Below are positions 33,422 through 42,256 of a stretch of DNA of 64,000 nucleotides, one piece after another. The translations under genes were made by a program, and so were the position numbers. Location: NCBI RefSeq assembly GCF_001613385.1, contig NZ_BDCG01000005.1, positions 112,812 to 176,811 of the forward strand, in the 5' to 3' direction. A model generated the notes under the pieces. The model was not told the origin of the DNA, searched no databases, and saw only the letters and a list, made by a program, of their open reading frames with translations. The stretch's first letter is position 1. Each line of letters opens with the position of its first letter. The DNA is from Nocardia flavorosea NBRC 108225. GTDB lineage: Bacteria > Actinomycetota > Actinomycetes > Mycobacteriales > Mycobacteriaceae.

Positions 33422-34804
33422 ATGTCCCTTTCCCATGCCGTGGTACTCGGCGCGAGTGTCGCCGGCTTGCTTTCGGCCGCCGCCTCGAGCAAGAGCTTCG
33501 ACACCGTCACGATCGTCGAACGGGATCAGCTCTCCGATGACACCGCGACGCGCCGCGGTGTGCCACAGGGCAGCCAAGTGCATCAGCTGATGCCGGCCGG
33601 GTTGACGCGGATCGAAGAGCTGCTCCCCGGGTTCGGCGACGAGCTTCTCGAACAGGGCTGTGAACGCTACGAGATCGACCGCGATGTCGCGGTCCTGTAT
33701 CCGCTGGGCTGGGCGGCCCGGGTCGCGGGTGGTATGGAGGTCATCGGTTTCCTCCGGCCGACCTTCGAATGGGTGCTGCGGCGGCGGGTGCTGGCGCTGC
33801 CCAATGTGCGCGCGGTGCGCGGTATCGCCACCGGGCTGCTGGCCGGTGCGGACGGTACCGCCGTCACCGGAGTGACGGTGACCGGGGTCGACGGCGAGAA
33901 ACTGGATGCCGATCTCGTGATCGACGCGACGGGCCGCGGATCCAAGGCGCCGAACTGGTTGGGCGAACTGGGGTACACACCCCCGGCCGAACAGCATGTA
34001 CGGTCGTACCCCGGTTACGCCACGATGGTGGTCCGCTTCCCCGAGGGGGCGCTACCGGATGGATTCCGCGGAATCGCCGCCACTCCGAATCCCCGGCATC
34101 TCAAAGGCGGAGCCATTCTGCCCTGCGGTAACGGTCAGCATGTCGTGGCGGCCATGGGGATGTCGAAGAACTACCCGCCGGCCGGGCATACGGAACTGCT
34201 CGACTACCTCGACGAGGCCCCGAGCCCGCTCCTCGGCCGGGCCGTGCGCGCCGCCGAATTGATCGTCGAACCCGGCACCTACCGGATGCCGGGTAATCAG
34301 CGCAGACTGTGGGAGCGGCTGGATCGGCGGCCCGAGGGATTCGTCGTCATCGGTGACGCGGTAGCGGCATTCAACCCGGTCTACGGCCAGGGGATGACGA
34401 TCGCTGCCATCGGTGCCGCCCTGCTCGCGCAGGTCCTCGCCTCCGCGGACGGCTCGATCACCGGGGTCGCGGAGAAATTCACGGCCGAACTGGCGCCCTG
34501 GACCGACTACGCGTTCGCCATGGCCGCCGACACCGATTCCTTCTTCCCCGGCGCCGAATTCGTGAACTACACCCCGCCGGATCCGAAAGCCGCCGCGGGC
34601 GAAGCGTTCGCCGTGGCCGCTGCCACCACCGATCCCGCTGTCGCTCAGGCTATGCGGCGGGCCGCTTATTACATGGATCCCTCCGGGCTGCAAGAACCGG
34701 CCGTGCGGCAGACCATCGCCGAATGGGCGTCCACCGGGCGGCAGCCGGACCCGTCTCTGACCGACCCGAACGATCTGCCGAGCACAATTCACAACGCGGG
34801 TTGA
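33422..34804 (+). CDS. FAD-dependent oxidoreductase/monooxygenase-like protein, 460 aa
   Basis: A flavoprotein of the PHBH/geranylgeranyl-reductase-like fold. The dinucleotide motif is AVVLGASVAGLLSA at the N-terminus, the FAD ribityl motif is VIGDAVAAFNPVYGQGMT, and DLVIDATGRGSKAPNWL is the conserved middle strand. GVPQGSQVHQLMPAGL is typical of a subgroup of actinobacterial proteins often named by similarity to hydroxylases. The ATG at 33422 follows GGAGG; upstream in-frame codons to 33341 are not conserved. No partner reductase is adjacent. The substrate is unknown. Confidence 0.85.
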   Translation: MSLSHAVVLGASVAGLLSAAASSKSFDTVTIVERDQLSDDTATRRGVPQGSQVHQLMPAGLTRIEELLPGFGDELLEQGCERYEIDRDVAVLYPLGWAARVAGGMEVIGFLRPTFEWVLRRRVLALPNVRAVRGIATGLLAGADGTAVTGVTVTGVDGEKLDADLVIDATGRGSKAPNWLGELGYTPPAEQHVRSYPGYATMVVRFPEGALPDGFRGIAATPNPRHLKGGAILPCGNGQHVVAAMGMSKNYPPAGHTELLDYLDEAPSPLLGRAVRAAELIVEPGTYRMPGNQRRLWERLDRRPEGFVVIGDAVAAFNPVYGQGMTIAAIGAALLAQVLASADGSITGVAEKFTAELAPWTDYAFAMAADTDSFFPGAEFVNYTPPDPKAAAGEAFAVAAATTDPAVAQAMRRAAYYMDPSGLQEPAVRQTIAEWASTGRQPDPSLTDPNDLPSTIHNAG

Positions 34805-34989
34805 GCGTGTTCGCACCGCGCGCCCGGTCCGGACGGTGACACCGGCCGAGACGAACCGGGAGGTGAGATGCCTGGACGGAGATCGCAACGACGGCGGACC
34901 GGTTCGCCGGCCGCCCCCTGCCTGCCCCGGCGGCAGCCGGCCGAAGAACTCGCGACCGCCCTGCGTGCCGGTGCGGTGCAGGGGCCGTT

Positions 34990-36084
34990 CTACGGGGATG
35001 CCGTCAGTAAGCCGTCGGGTCCGGTGCCGATTCGTGTGCCGAACCGGGCGCTGATCTCGCCGAGCGTGGTTCTCAGCCATCGGGTATCGGCGGGCCCGGC
35101 CCGTTCGAGCCGCATACGGCGGATGCGTAGCGGCAGCATGCGCACTTCGGCGGGACCACCGGGATCGAGGCCGATGAGATAGAGCAGCCGGAGTTCCGGC
35201 CGGTAGGACTCGTGACCGCCGATCCCCTCGTAGTCGTCGACGATATCGCCGCAGCCGTACAGGATGGGTTTGCCTCGATAGATTTCGATCGCGCGGGGAT
35301 GGTGTGCGGAGTGGCCGTGCACGATATCGATGCCCGCGTCGATCAGCCGGTGGGCGAACTCCTGCTCGCCGAGGCCGGTGCCATAGCCCCAGTTGGGCCC
35401 CCAGTGCACCGACACGATGGTGCGGTCACCGTTGCGGGTGAGCGGTGCGAGGCGGGCCGCGACCTCGTCGGCGTGCCGGACGGAGGGGCGGTCGATCAGC
35501 CAGATTCCCGGGCTGTCGCGGCCCGCGGCCCAGTCTGCGGGAACGCCGCTGGACAGGGTCGATACCGACGCGATCAGTACTCGGTGGCCTCCCGGAGCCG
35601 GTACCGCCACCGGTCGCTGCGCGGCAGCGAGGTTTACGCCCGCCCCGACGGCGCGAATACCGGCGCGGGTCAGCGCCGCGCGGGTGTCGGCCAGTCCGCG
35701 GATACCGAAATCGAGGGAATGGTTGTTGCTCAATGCGCAGGCGTCGGGCCGGAATGCGGTGAGCGCCGCGAGATTGCCGGGGTGCATGCGGTAGTGGACC
35801 TCTTTGCCGGCCGCGAAACTACCGTCGGTGGTGATGGCGGTTTCCAGGTTGACCAGCCGCACATCGGGCGCGAGTTCCGCGAGGAGGCGGTCCGCCGCCC
35901 CCCAGGGGCCGGTGAACCCGTAGGGCCGGGGGATCGGTCCATTGGCCTGCTCGGCCAGCTCGACATAGCGCCGGGCGTCCCGGACACACGGTTCGTGTAA
36001 TCCCGGATGCCCCGGGTGCGGCAAGAGCTGATCCACGCCACGGCCGAGCATGACATCACCACCGAGCAGGACCGTGACCGTCAT
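34990..36084 (-). CDS. CapA family protein, metallophosphatase-like, 364 aa
   Basis: A protein of the PgsA/CapA family (poly-gamma-glutamate synthesis group), with a calcineurin-like fold. Motifs in order: LLGGDVMLGRG, RLVNLETAITT, ALSNNHSLDFG, VSVHWGPNWGYG, VHGHSAHHPR and YGCGDIVDDYEG. Most family members lack a defined role in species without the capsule genes, and no capsule or PGA genes are nearby. There is no signal peptide, so it is probably cytosolic. Function remains open. Confidence 0.88.
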   Translation of the reverse strand: MTVTVLLGGDVMLGRGVDQLLPHPGHPGLHEPCVRDARRYVELAEQANGPIPRPYGFTGPWGAADRLLAELAPDVRLVNLETAITTDGSFAAGKEVHYRMHPGNLAALTAFRPDACALSNNHSLDFGIRGLADTRAALTRAGIRAVGAGVNLAAAQRPVAVPAPGGHRVLIASVSTLSSGVPADWAAGRDSPGIWLIDRPSVRHADEVAARLAPLTRNGDRTIVSVHWGPNWGYGTGLGEQEFAHRLIDAGIDIVHGHSAHHPRAIEIYRGKPILYGCGDIVDDYEGIGGHESYRPELRLLYLIGLDPGGPAEVRMLPLRIRRMRLERAGPADTRWLRTTLGEISARFGTRIGTGPDGLLTASP

Positions 36085-36229
36085 GGCGGCGCCGGATCCG
36101 GCGATATCGGTTCACCCGTACCGGCTCGGCCCGCCGGTCGGGCACCGAGCTCCATACGAGAAACGCTACCACTGGGCACTGACCTGATCGAGCCTGGTCA
36201 GCGCCTATTCGCGTGGATCCGGCGCTCGC

Positions 36230-36427
36230 TTACCGGGCCAGGAAATGCCAGCCCAGCCAGGCCCACACCAGGATGGTGAGAATTCGCAGCACGCGGGACC
36301 GCAACAACGAGCGGAGGGTTTCCCCGAAGGCGGTGCAGCGCTGTGTGCGGCGTGCCGTGAGCTCGGCCAGCACACACGCCACAGCGAGTGCCGCGAACCC
36401 GAGAAGAACGAGAGCCCGGTCGGTCAT
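36230..36427 (-). CDS. Small membrane protein, 65 aa
   Basis: The product starts MTDRALVLLGFAALAVACVL, has a basic loop (RRTQRCTAFGETLRSLLRSR) and a second helix ending AWLGWHFLAR. Two membrane helices are expected. It resembles the DUF6186-type small proteins of actinobacteria, though this name is from memory and not certain. Its ATG at 36427 overlaps the stop of the upstream membrane gene as ATGA, so the two are coupled. No function is known. Confidence 0.7.
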   Translation of the reverse strand: MTDRALVLLGFAALAVACVLAELTARRTQRCTAFGETLRSLLRSRVLRILTILVWAWLGWHFLAR

Positions 36428-36837
36428 CGCAGCAGCCGCCATCCGGCGGCCAGCCATATCAGCCAGCCGGCCCAACGTCCCGGGCCCTGTTCGAGCGCCG
36501 GATCCAGCAGTGTGGACAGGGTGGGATGGGACTGATCCGGTACGGTCCACGACTCCTGCCGTGACAATGCGAACAGTTCCCAGCCCGAAACCGCCAGCAG
36601 CAGAAGCGTCCACAGCAACAGGCCGTTGCGCAGGCGGGGCCCCGGCGAAATCGGCTCGGACGGTCGGCGGACGGCGTATACGAGTACCACGCCGGCAGCG
36701 ATCACGACCACACCTGTTGCTGCCCATTCGAAGGGGCGGGTCAGGGCGCCGAGCGTGGCGACGACGAGCGCGGCACCCACCCATATCGCCGGTGGAAGCG
36801 AGTCCTCATCGGCCGGCCGGCTCGATTCGGCTGCCAT
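36424..36837 (-). CDS. Hypothetical membrane protein, 137 aa
   Basis: Not recognised beyond being a polytopic membrane protein with about four helices (AIWVGAALVVATLGALTRP; AATGVVVIAAGVVLVYAV; GLLLWTLLLLAVSGWELFAL; GRWAGWLIWLAAGW). The N-terminus is acidic (MAAESSRPADEDSLPP). It is translationally coupled with the 65-residue membrane protein behind it, suggesting the two act together. Confidence 0.7.
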   Translation of the reverse strand: MAAESSRPADEDSLPPAIWVGAALVVATLGALTRPFEWAATGVVVIAAGVVLVYAVRRPSEPISPGPRLRNGLLLWTLLLLAVSGWELFALSRQESWTVPDQSHPTLSTLLDPALEQGPGRWAGWLIWLAAGWRLLR

Positions 36838-36913
36838 GTCCGGGAGCGTACCGCCACTGCCGCGGGGACCAGGGGCTGTGTGGGGTAAAGGGGTCGCGTC
36901 GGCGCCTTCCAGT

Positions 36914-37981
36914 TCAGGATGTGGTGACGGGCGGCTGCCAGGCCGGATCCCGCCCGATGAAAGCCATCAGTTCGTCCTGTGCCGAGGCGTTCTCGCCGAC
37001 CGGTACGGCCGGTCCGTACTGCCCGCTCTCGCGCAACATTCGATCCATCGGTGCCATACCCTCCAGCGCGATGCGGCAGCGCTGCTCGCCCAGATCGGGT
37101 TCGCGGCCCAGCGCCTTGGCCAGATCCCAGGTGTGCATCCAGACGTCGGCTGTGTAGGAGGTGTCGATCGCCTGGTCCACCGGCTGTTCCCCGGTGTGCG
37201 GGTTGCTGTGTACCCGTCCGGCGGGATTGTCGAGAATATCCTGGATATCGGCGACGTGCCGTTTCCATGCCGCCACCGGGTCGCCTGCGATATCCAGGGT
37301 TGGCAGCTCGATTCCGGCGCCGCCGAGGAACCCGCGCGACCATTCGATCAGATGTCGCACGATATCGAGCGCCGTCCACTCCGCGACCGGGCTGGGACGT
37401 GTCCAGTCCCCGGCGGAGGCGGATTCGACGAGTGCGGTGAACCGGGCCGCGTCCTCGAAATGCCGGGTCGCAGGGCCCGCCACCGCGGGTGTTCCGGACT
37501 CCGGTGCCAGCAATTGGTCGAGTTTTTCGTAGCCCTCGCGCACACCGGTGTCCATACCGCTGGCCAGCATGCCGTCCCTGGTGGCGAAATCGGCGACTAC
37601 GCTCAACGTCCGCAACCGGGTGCGTCGCTCGCCGACCTGCTCGAAGGTCAGCGTCTCCAGCGCGACGCCGTCCGGTTCGCCGGTGTAGGTGAATGTCCAT
37701 ACGATTCGTTCGGACGGCCGTACCTCGTGGAAACTGCCGTAGAAGGCGGCGATCTCCACGCCGTCGCTTTCGTTGGCGAATGCCCACGCGCCGCCCGTAC
37801 GGGCGTCCCAGCGGGTGATCTTCGTGCTCAGCGAATGCGGGCCGACCCACCGCGCGTAGAGGGCAGGGTCGATATGTGCCCGGAACACTTGGGCGGGCTC
37901 TGCATCGAACTCGCGGATGATTTCGATCGTGGGAACGTTCTCGTCCGCGACGATCCTGGTGTCGTACCCGGTTGTGGTCAT
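36914..37981 (-). CDS. SRPBCC (AHSA1) domain fused to a mycothiol maleylpyruvate isomerase-like domain, 355 aa
   Basis: Residues 10-150 form an AHSA1/START-type ligand-binding domain (IEIIREFDAEPAQVFRAHID, RWVGPHSLSTKITRWD, VWTFTYTGEPDGVALE). Residues 165-355 form a DinB/MDMPI-like domain typed by TIGR03086 relatives (FTALVESASAGDWTRPSPVA EWTALDIVRHLIEW, WMHTWDLAKALG) with His residues that could bind metal. These two parts are usually separate genes, and AHSA1 genes often follow an ArsR gene as here. The ATG at 37981 overlaps the ArsR stop (ATGA). It may be a thiol-dependent detoxifying transferase or isomerase, but no activity is shown. Confidence 0.85.
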   Translation of the reverse strand: MTTTGYDTRIVADENVPTIEIIREFDAEPAQVFRAHIDPALYARWVGPHSLSTKITRWDARTGGAWAFANESDGVEIAAFYGSFHEVRPSERIVWTFTYTGEPDGVALETLTFEQVGERRTRLRTLSVVADFATRDGMLASGMDTGVREGYEKLDQLLAPESGTPAVAGPATRHFEDAARFTALVESASAGDWTRPSPVAEWTALDIVRHLIEWSRGFLGGAGIELPTLDIAGDPVAAWKRHVADIQDILDNPAGRVHSNPHTGEQPVDQAIDTSYTADVWMHTWDLAKALGREPDLGEQRCRIALEGMAPMDRMLRESGQYGPAVPVGENASAQDELMAFIGRDPAWQPPVTTS

Positions 37982-38346
37982 GATGCCTCCTTCGGCGGGA
38001 ATACCTGCGGCTGTTCGTCGTCGGCCAGCTGGGCCAGCACCGCGTCCAGGCGCTGGTAGCGCTGTTCCGCGGTGCGTCGATAGCGCTCGATCCATGTGGT
38101 CATCAGGTCGAATATCTCGGCGTCCAGGTGCACCGGCCGCCGCTGGGCGTCTCTGCTACGGGTCACCAGCCCGGCGTCCTCGAGGACTTTCACATGTTTG
38201 GAGATGGCCTGCAGGCTCATCTCGTAGGGCTCGGCGAGTTCGCTCACCGTTGCATCCGCCGCCGCCAGCCGGGCGACCAGTGCGCGCCGGGTCGGATCCG
38301 CCAGTGCCGCGAACACGCGGTTGAGCCGTTCCCCGGATTCGTCCAT
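37978..38346 (-). CDS. ArsR/SmtB family repressor, 122 aa
   Basis: A winged-HTH repressor of the type that precedes AHSA1-domain genes: RVFAALADPTRRALVARLAA, VSELAEPYEMSLQAISKHVK (recognition helix) and LEDAGLVTRSRDAQRRPVHL. It lacks the Cys metal sites of ArsR proper. The ATG at 38346 with GAGG upstream is preferred over an in-frame start at 38379, which would fall inside the operator. It is translationally coupled with the fusion enzyme and probably represses the pair through the two dyads upstream. Confidence 0.88.
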   Translation of the reverse strand: MDESGERLNRVFAALADPTRRALVARLAAADATVSELAEPYEMSLQAISKHVKVLEDAGLVTRSRDAQRRPVHLDAEIFDLMTTWIERYRRTAEQRYQRLDAVLAQLADDEQPQVFPPKEAS

Positions 38347-38366
38347 ACGACCGTCCTCAACTTCCT

Positions 38367-38420
38367 GGTTGATTAACAACCTAGGACGGTAGATGAGGTT
38401 TAGTCAACCCTTTGGTTGAC
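38367..38420 (-). promoter_or_regulatory. Promoter and two operators of the arsR operon
   Basis: On the minus strand TTGACT (38407-38402), 18 bases, TAGGTT (38383-38378). One dyad, GTCAACC-CTTT-GGTTGAC (38403-38420, perfect 7-base arms), covers the -35. The other, GGTTGATTAACAACC (38367-38381), covers the -10 and start point. Both share GGTTG/CAACC half-sites. Confidence 0.65.
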
Positions 38421-38914
38421 AACGAAGACGTCGTCCGGTGCGGGCATGCGCGAGGTCGATTGCGAGTTCCGCCCTGGACCTATCGCCTCGCCGTGGCCGG
38501 CCGGGTGATTTCCGGCTGCGGTGCGCCGGCTCACAGAATACGAAGAGACTGTCGTTCGTGGAACCGGTCACAACGGGCGCGCGAGGGTGGTGGTGCCTCC
38601 CGGTGTGCGATTTCGCCCGAACATCGCGTATTTCAAGCTATTTCACAAGAATGTTCCGGCATATGGTCGACTCGGCGTGACGCTATGTTACCGAAAGGTA
38701 TTGTGGCACAGCTCTCTTTATCGCCCGAATGGCCCTTGACCTGCGGGTGTGGTGTTCTAAACTGTTGAAAGTCGATGGGCGGCAAGGGCTCATCGGGGAT
38801 GTGGCCGGATACGGTTCCGCACCCCTGACATTCGCGCGGTAAGGCGAAACGGTGGACCACAGGGTCGAGACCAGAAATACGTCGGAAAACTCACCACAAC
38901 CCAGGATCGGAAAT
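38421..38914. other. 494-base intergenic region
   Basis: No convincing gene is seen. Short open frames give unlikely products. The part from 38630 to 38760 is AT-richer (TATTTCACAAGAATGTTCC; TATGTTACCGAAAGG) and probably holds the promoter of the membrane protein gene at 38915. Confidence 0.45.
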
Positions 38915-39892
38915 ATGGAACGACCGGGTTCGCAATTTCCATCCGATTGGAAATTCTGGGCTATTTCTGCGCTCGGCCTGCTCACTCTGGTCCTGCTGTT
39001 CCAGCCCTGGCTCACCGCTTCGGGGCCATACGGCGACGTGCAGGCGGACGCTTTCGGCCGGCTCGACGGCTCCGTTCCCGCGCTCCGCAACGTCGGTGAA
39101 CGCCTCACCGAGAGCGTTGTTTCCATCAGTGGACTGTGGGGCATCCTGGCTGCCGCAGCCGCGGTGATCACCGTGGTCGCTGCGTGGTCCTACCGGATGT
39201 TCGGAATCGGACTGCCGATGATGGTCGGTGCCGGCGCGGCCAATGCCGTACTCGTCCCGGCGGCGCTGCTGCATATCAACGACAAAGCGCCGGAGCTGCG
39301 CGCGATGACCGAACACCACGACGAACTGAAAACCGCGCTCGGCGATTTCCTGGGCAAATTCTTCGGGGGCGGTAGCGAATCCGGGGCCGATACGGCACCG
39401 GCGGCCACCGCGGCGCTGACGAACCAGGCACTCGTCTGTGGCCTGGTCGCGGTGCTCGCCGCAGTGCTCGCCCTCAGCATGCGGAATTCGATACGGGCGG
39501 GCGCCGGCGCTGCCGTGGTACCGGCAGAAGTTTCCCGCCCCGGCACTGCCGAGCTACCGGCGGACGCCGGCCTCGCGGTTCGCGAGAGTGTGACGGTCCT
39601 CGAACACCGGCTCGATATCGCCCTGCCGTACCAGCCCGTACTGCTCGGTGCGGCCGGGCCCGATCACGACGACCTCGGAGTCGGTAAACGCCTCCTGGCC
39701 CGTGCCGAACTGCCCCGTCGGACCGACGGCCCTGTGCGCCGCGACCGGCCTACCGCCCGCCGCGTCCGGCCTCGCCCCGCCAACCGGCCCGCCGCCACAC
39801 CGCAGCCCGGCAGTGGAGCCGCCGCCTCCGCGAAGCGTTCGGCCGGCAACTGTGGGTCGCCCCGATCGGGCCGCCGGCTCATCCCCGGGTGA
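38915..39892 (+). CDS. Hypothetical membrane protein with Pro/Arg-rich tail, 325 aa
   Basis: Not recognised. Four hydrophobic segments are visible: FWAISALGLLTLVLLFQPWL, GLWGILAAAAAVITVVAAW, GLPMMVGAGAANAVLVPAAL and ALVCGLVAVLAAVLALSM. An extracytoplasmic loop follows the first, and a long hydrophilic, Pro/Arg-rich tail follows the fourth. The tail switches to an odd composition after about residue 225 while a second frame in that stretch is also open, so a late frameshift is possible. The start could be the ATG at 38915 or the GTG at 38852. Confidence 0.6.
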   Translation: MERPGSQFPSDWKFWAISALGLLTLVLLFQPWLTASGPYGDVQADAFGRLDGSVPALRNVGERLTESVVSISGLWGILAAAAAVITVVAAWSYRMFGIGLPMMVGAGAANAVLVPAALLHINDKAPELRAMTEHHDELKTALGDFLGKFFGGGSESGADTAPAATAALTNQALVCGLVAVLAAVLALSMRNSIRAGAGAAVVPAEVSRPGTAELPADAGLAVRESVTVLEHRLDIALPYQPVLLGAAGPDHDDLGVGKRLLARAELPRRTDGPVRRDRPTARRVRPRPANRPAATPQPGSGAAASAKRSAGNCGSPRSGRRLIPG

Positions 39893-40004
39893 ACACGGCG
39901 GCGTCGTCGCCCGGTAGACGGTGTCGGTTTCGTCCAAGACATCGGCAGCGGTTGTTCCTAGGCTGATTCAGCCCGAACCCGCTGCCCATGTCCTGGAGGA
40001 ATTG

Positions 40005-40580
40005 ATGACACGCGAACTGGTCTATACGGGTTTCATGTCGCTGGACGGCGTCGTGGACTCGCCCGGTGGTACGGCCGAGGGGCACCGCAGCGGCGGCTGG
40101 GTGATGGATACCGAGTTCGTACCCGAAGCGTATTCCCTCAAAGCCGAGGAACTGGCCGATACGACCGCGCTGCTGTTCGGCCGTCGAAGCTACGAGGCGT
40201 TCGCCCCGGTCTGGCGAGATTCGGACGATCATGCCGCCTACAAGGATCTGCCCAAGTACGTCGTCTCCGCCGGACTGAGCGAGGACTCCCTGATCGAGGG
40301 GTGGGGTCCGACCACGATCCTGCGATCGGCCGACGATGTCGCGAAGTTGAAACAGGCCGACGGCGGCGCGATCTACATCCACGGCAGTGCCGAACTGGCC
40401 CGCCGTCTCGCCGACGCCGACCTGATCGACCGGTACAACCTGCTGGTATTCCCGGTCCTGCTGGGGGCGGGGAAGAGCCTGTTCGCCCGGTCGGACCGCG
40501 ATAAACAGCCGCTGCGGTTGCGGGATTCGGCGACCTACGCCAACGGAGTGACCAAACTCGTCTACGAGGTCGCACACTGA
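40005..40580 (+). CDS. Dihydrofolate reductase family protein (RibD C-terminal type), 191 aa
   Basis: A DHFR-fold NADPH-binding protein: LVYTGFMSLDGVVDSPGG at the start, LLFGRRSYEAFAPVW, KYVVSAGLSEDSL, AIYIHGSAELARRLADADL and LLVFPVLLGAGKSLF. These are standard for the RibD_C group of uncharacterised reductases that lie scattered in actinobacterial genomes. GGAGG precedes the ATG at 40005. Its 3' end overlaps the convergent AraC gene by 19 bases. The substrate is unknown. Confidence 0.88.
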   Translation: MTRELVYTGFMSLDGVVDSPGGTAEGHRSGGWVMDTEFVPEAYSLKAEELADTTALLFGRRSYEAFAPVWRDSDDHAAYKDLPKYVVSAGLSEDSLIEGWGPTTILRSADDVAKLKQADGGAIYIHGSAELARRLADADLIDRYNLLVFPVLLGAGKSLFARSDRDKQPLRLRDSATYANGVTKLVYEVAH

Positions 40581-41272
40581 CCGGGATCGAGGGCGAGCGC
40601 GCCACCTGTCCGGGCGCGCAACTCCTGAGCGGTCCGGCCGACGTACCGGCGTAGAGCGCGAGCGAGATGGGGTTCGTCGTAGTACCCGAGTTTGTCGACG
40701 ACATCGCCGGGCGTTTCGCCCGAGGTCAGCAGCAGCGCGGCGGTGCGGGCACGTCCGATCTGCCGGACGGCGCCCTGAGTGAGCCCGGTCGCCGCGCGGA
40801 ACCGTCGTTCCAGAGTCCGCTCGGCGACCGCCGGTGGCGCACCCGCCAGTGTCGCCGCGACCAAGGGATCGCGGATCACGACTTCCTCGCGGACCAGCCG
40901 GTCGACGAGCGCCTCGGCATCGTCGGCCCGCGGGGTTTCCCGGTGGACGCCGTCGAGCCAGAAGGTCCGGCCCGTCACATCGGGCAGAGGGATCCCGCCG
41001 TCCACCAAGGCCGATGTCGCCGTCCTACGCAGTGATGTCCCCACCGCGAATTGGATACCGACGAACTGCGCGCCTTCCGGCACCGGTGCGGTACCCGTGC
41101 GGCTCTCCGGTCCGGTGATCGCCGCATGGCGGCGCCCCTCCTGTTCCCAGAACACCAGACCCCAGGTCTCGGTTGCCACCGATGTCATCTCCGCGACCTG
41201 CTCGCTCCGGCAGGTCCACACCGACTCCACCCACGGCGAATCCGATACCCGTGTCTCGAACAGCAGTCCCAT
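40562..41272 (-). CDS. AraC-type HTH regulator, 236 aa
   Basis: The N-terminal half is a cupin-like sensing domain (ETRVSDSPWVESVWTCRSEQ). The C-terminal half is an AraC DNA-binding domain, with AERTLERRFRAATGLTQGAV as first HTH end and VVDKLGYYDEPHLARALRRY as second. The start is uncertain. The ATG at 41272 (MGLLFETRVS) gives the usual family N-terminus and has GGAG close by. The ATG at 41323 or an upstream start at 41419 would lengthen it. It overlaps the DHFR-like gene tail to tail. Confidence 0.82.
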   Translation of the reverse strand: MGLLFETRVSDSPWVESVWTCRSEQVAEMTSVATETWGLVFWEQEGRRHAAITGPESRTGTAPVPEGAQFVGIQFAVGTSLRRTATSALVDGGIPLPDVTGRTFWLDGVHRETPRADDAEALVDRLVREEVVIRDPLVAATLAGAPPAVAERTLERRFRAATGLTQGAVRQIGRARTAALLLTSGETPGDVVDKLGYYDEPHLARALRRYVGRTAQELRARTGGALALDPGQCATS

Positions 41273-41421
41273 TTCTCCACTACGCTTCCGGATGCGGAAA
41301 TCGTGCACGAACTGTTGTCTCATATTGCGCTCGAGTGTTGCCACCGATGTGCCCGGAAGAGACTCTGACTCGAGGCATCTCCTTCGACCTGGTGAACACT
41401 CGGCAGGACGAAAGGACATCG

Positions 41422-41801
41422 GTGTCAGTAACCACCCTGCGGCGTGACCATTCGGTCCGGCTCACCGCGGCAGCTGCCGTCCTCGTTGCGATGACGGGCT
41501 GCTCTTCGGGGGCGGCGGTATCGTGGGACGAATCCGGCCGGGCCTCGGAAACTTCCGCGAGCGCGGCACCGCCGCCACCGCCACATATGGCGAATCTGCT
41601 ACCGGGAATGCCCCCGCCGCTGCGGTTCGACGATATCTACGCGGACAACCGGGAGCTGAGTCCGGCGGTGGCCGAGCATCGCGAACTGGTGTATGTCCCG
41701 AACAGTCGATCCCATGATGTCTCGGTGATCGACCCCGCGACCTTCCAGGTGATAGACACCTTCTCGGCCGGTGGTGTGGAACCGCAGCATGTGGTGCCGT
41801 T
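41422..41801 (+). pseudogene. Truncated YVTN/YncE-like beta-propeller lipoprotein
   Basis: Starts with GTG behind AAAGGA. A lipoprotein signal ends in AVLVAMTGCSSG (lipobox Cys). The mature part begins as a beta-propeller: NRELSPAVAEHRELVYVPNS, then RSHDVSVIDPATFQVIDTF and SAGGVEPQHVVP. Normal members run 350-400 residues; here similarity stops abruptly at about 41799, and the frame continues as Arg/Ala-rich noise to 42234. The rest of the propeller is absent from the window. This is a truncation by deletion or by joining to foreign sequence. Confidence 0.75.
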
Positions 41802-42256
41802 ACTCCACCGGGCACACGGGGGTCATGCGATAGCCGAAGCGGCTTGCCCGGCCCGGGCCGCCCGAGTTGGGGGAAAACGACAGTGTCGGCACCGGGCTGC
41901 CGCTGCCGCTCGCAACCGAGGTAACCGCTCCGCCCGCCGAATCGGTGCAATTGCCGATCGCCCCGGGCTCCTCGGCCGACGAGGCAGCGGGGACGGCCCA
42001 GTCGGCGCAGATGCTGTCGACCACGTCCGCTGCCTGTTCACGCGGGTGAATGCCCCGCCCGGTTGCCATACGAGCTGTCGCCTGCGCGGCAAGCGGGCCG
42101 CATGCCGAACGGCTCGGCAACACGGTCCGCCGACGGTGGCGCGGGACGCCCATCAACACTCAGCGGATTCGCTGTGCACCGCTCACACAGGGATGCGAAA
42201 CCGGGCTGCGGAGGTTCGGCACGGACGTCTGTGACCAGCAGTGAATTCGTGGAGCC
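41802..42256. other. Unassigned 455-base stretch between two remnants
   Basis: A minus-strand frame from 42159 to 41800 reads ADVVDSICADWAVPAASSAE and onward to PNSGGPGRASRFGYRMTPVC, which looks protein-like (possible C-terminal fragment of a secreted protein) but was not recognised. Otherwise nothing is seen. Confidence 0.35.

Noticed and set aside
39554..39937. Minus-strand frame over the tail of the membrane protein
   Set aside because: The product is Gly/Pro/Arg-rich at one end and unrecognised. It could mirror the plus-strand tail, so it was left out.
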